From: Deltaproteobacteria bacterium
Lineage (GTDB): Bacteria > Desulfobacterota_B > Binatia > UBA9968
Direction: 5' to 3'
Length of the DNA stretch: 7,461 nucleotides
NCBI GenBank assembly: GCA_022545745.1
Contig: JACZQL010000051.1
Span: 1 to 7,461 of the forward strand
Shown: positions 6,676 to 7,461 of the stretch, in pieces
Position numbering within the stretch: position 1 is the stretch's first letter
How the letters are laid out: each line of letters starts with the position of its first letter
The notes under the pieces: model-generated
What the model saw: the letters and a program-made list of their open reading frames with translations, nothing else
Databases searched by the model: none
What the model was told of the DNA's origin: nothing
Made by a program: the position numbers and the translations under genes

Positions 6676-7461
6676 TGTCCCGGTTGAGAACTCCCTTTCG
6701 ATCTAATGATTGACTTGAGCTCCTGTATAAACCTTCTATTCTCTTCCATGGTACCAACGGTCACACGAACGTAATCTGGTAAATCATACCCCTCCATGGG
6801 CCGCACGATGACCCCGCGCCGCAAAAGCCGTTGGAAGCAATCTTGTCCGCTACCCACGCGCACGAGAATAAAGTTAGCGTAGCTGGGAACCTGCTCCAGG
6901 CCTAGATTTTTTATTTCCTTTCTCAGGTACTTCATTCCTTCCTGGTTTAGCGCTAGAGTCCGCCTTACGTATTCGTCGTCCTCCAGAGCCGCCAATGCAG
7001 CCCACTGGGCCGGGGCGTTCACATTAAAGGGTTGCCGGACCCGGTGCATGAGACCGATCATCTCCTCCGATCCTATTCCGTAACCAATCCTGAGCCCCGC
7101 CAGACCATAGATCTTGGAAAAGGTACGCAGCGTTAATATGGACCGCCTCTCATTTGCATAGGACAGGGAGTTGGGATAATCTGCCTCTTGGACATATTCA
7201 AAATAGGCCTCATCCACGATAAGCAGAATTTCGGGCCCCACCCCCTCTAAAAACTTTTCCCATCCGCCTTTACGGTAAATCGTCCCGGTTGGATTGTTGG
7301 GATTGGCCAAAAATAAGATCCGAGTGCTTGGCGTTACCGCGCGGGACATGGCCTCGAGATCAACCGTGAAATTCTTTGACGGAACGATTTTACAGCGACC
7401 CCCTGCAGCCTGCACCACGAGGCGAAAAATAGCGAAGGCAAAACGATCCATGATCGCTTCA
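6672..7461 (-). CDS. hisC: Histidinol-phosphate / aromatic aminotransferase, HisC type (partial, N-terminus outside window)
   Basis: The frame is open to the right edge, so about 100 N-terminal residues of a normally about 365-residue protein are missing; 262 residues are visible. It is a fold-type I PLP aminotransferase. LANPNNPTG supplies the PLP-contacting Asn, IVDEAYFEY the Asp that pairs with the pyridine nitrogen, and [16 protein letters not shown] the Schiff-base Lys (codon 7115-7113), followed by the Arg of GLRIGYG. Near the C-terminus, VRPM and DYVRVTVGT carry the carboxylate-binding Arg typical of HisC. HisC converts imidazole acetol phosphate to histidinol phosphate, and several homologues also transaminate phenylpyruvate and 4-hydroxyphenylpyruvate. 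Being translationally fused (4-nt overlap) to aroF and tyrA, with no his genes in view, it may serve tyrosine/phenylalanine synthesis as well as, or instead of, histidine. That role is inference. Confidence 0.93.
   Translation of the reverse strand, partial: EAIMDRFAFAIFRLVVQAAGGRCKIVPSKNFTVDLEAMSRAVTPSTRILFLANPNNPTGTIYRKGGWEKFLEGVGPEILLIVDEAYFEYVQEADYPNSLSYANERRSILTLRTFSKIYGLAGLRIGYGIGSEEMIGLMHRVRQPFNVNAPAQWAALAALEDDEYVRRTLALNQEGMKYLRKEIKNLGLEQVPSYANFILVRVGSGQDCFQRLLRRGVIVRPMEGYDLPDYVRVTVGTMEENRRFIQELKSIIRSKGSSQPGQ

Noticed and set aside
1..7461. Search for a novel defence, mobile or RNA-based system
   Set aside because: Nearly every base is accounted for by well-known housekeeping genes. 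There are no direct repeats, array-like spacing, integrase, toxin-antitoxin pairs or unexplained gaps.

Overview
This window is a compact, one-directional block of bacterial housekeeping genes. All eight recognisable protein genes lie on the minus strand, so transcription runs from the high-coordinate end to the low-coordinate end. In transcription order they are hisC (5' end outside the window), aroF (DAHP synthase), tyrA, aroA, cmk, rpsA, sppA, and the start of an HU/IHF-type gene, probably ihfB, cut off by the left edge. No non-coding stretch exceeds about 40 bases. I see no tRNA, rRNA, mobile element, CRISPR array, riboswitch or convincing terminator.

Layout: 7461-6672 is the C-terminal part of a histidinol-phosphate/aromatic aminotransferase. 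6675-5662 is a type I-beta DAHP synthase with an N-terminal ferredoxin-like regulatory domain. 5662-4799 is prephenate/arogenate dehydrogenase, 4790-3510 EPSP synthase, 3483-2788 cytidylate kinase and 2768-1044 a six-domain ribosomal protein S1. 1047-142 is a membrane-anchored signal peptide peptidase, and 101-1 is the first 33 codons of a DNA-bending protein. Junctions are very tight: a 4-nt ATGA overlap (hisC/aroF), a 1-nt TAGTG overlap (aroF/tyrA), 8 nt, 26 nt, 19 nt, a 4-nt ATGA overlap (rpsA/sppA) and 40 nt. This strongly suggests one transcript with translational coupling.

How the genes fit together: aroF makes the first shikimate-pathway intermediate, aroA the penultimate one before chorismate, tyrA oxidises prephenate on the tyrosine branch, and the HisC-type enzyme can supply the final transamination. 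The second half (cmk, rpsA, sppA, ihfB) serves CDP supply, translation initiation, membrane peptide clearance and chromosome architecture. aroA-cmk-rpsA-ihfB is a long-known gene order in Proteobacteria. An sppA between rpsA and ihfB, with aroF-tyrA upstream, is to my knowledge typical of Desulfobacterota (former Deltaproteobacteria) and some related phyla. The organism is therefore most likely a Gram-negative bacterium of that kind; this is an inference from gene order and protein style, not a proven placement.

I did not find an undescribed system. The points worth a second look are small: an atypical cofactor-binding loop in TyrA, two long A-tracts inside sppA that could cause slippage, an aroA start without a visible Shine-Dalgarno, the absence of ispH between cmk and rpsA, and DAHP synthase as the visible candidate for tyrosine feedback because TyrA lacks an ACT domain.
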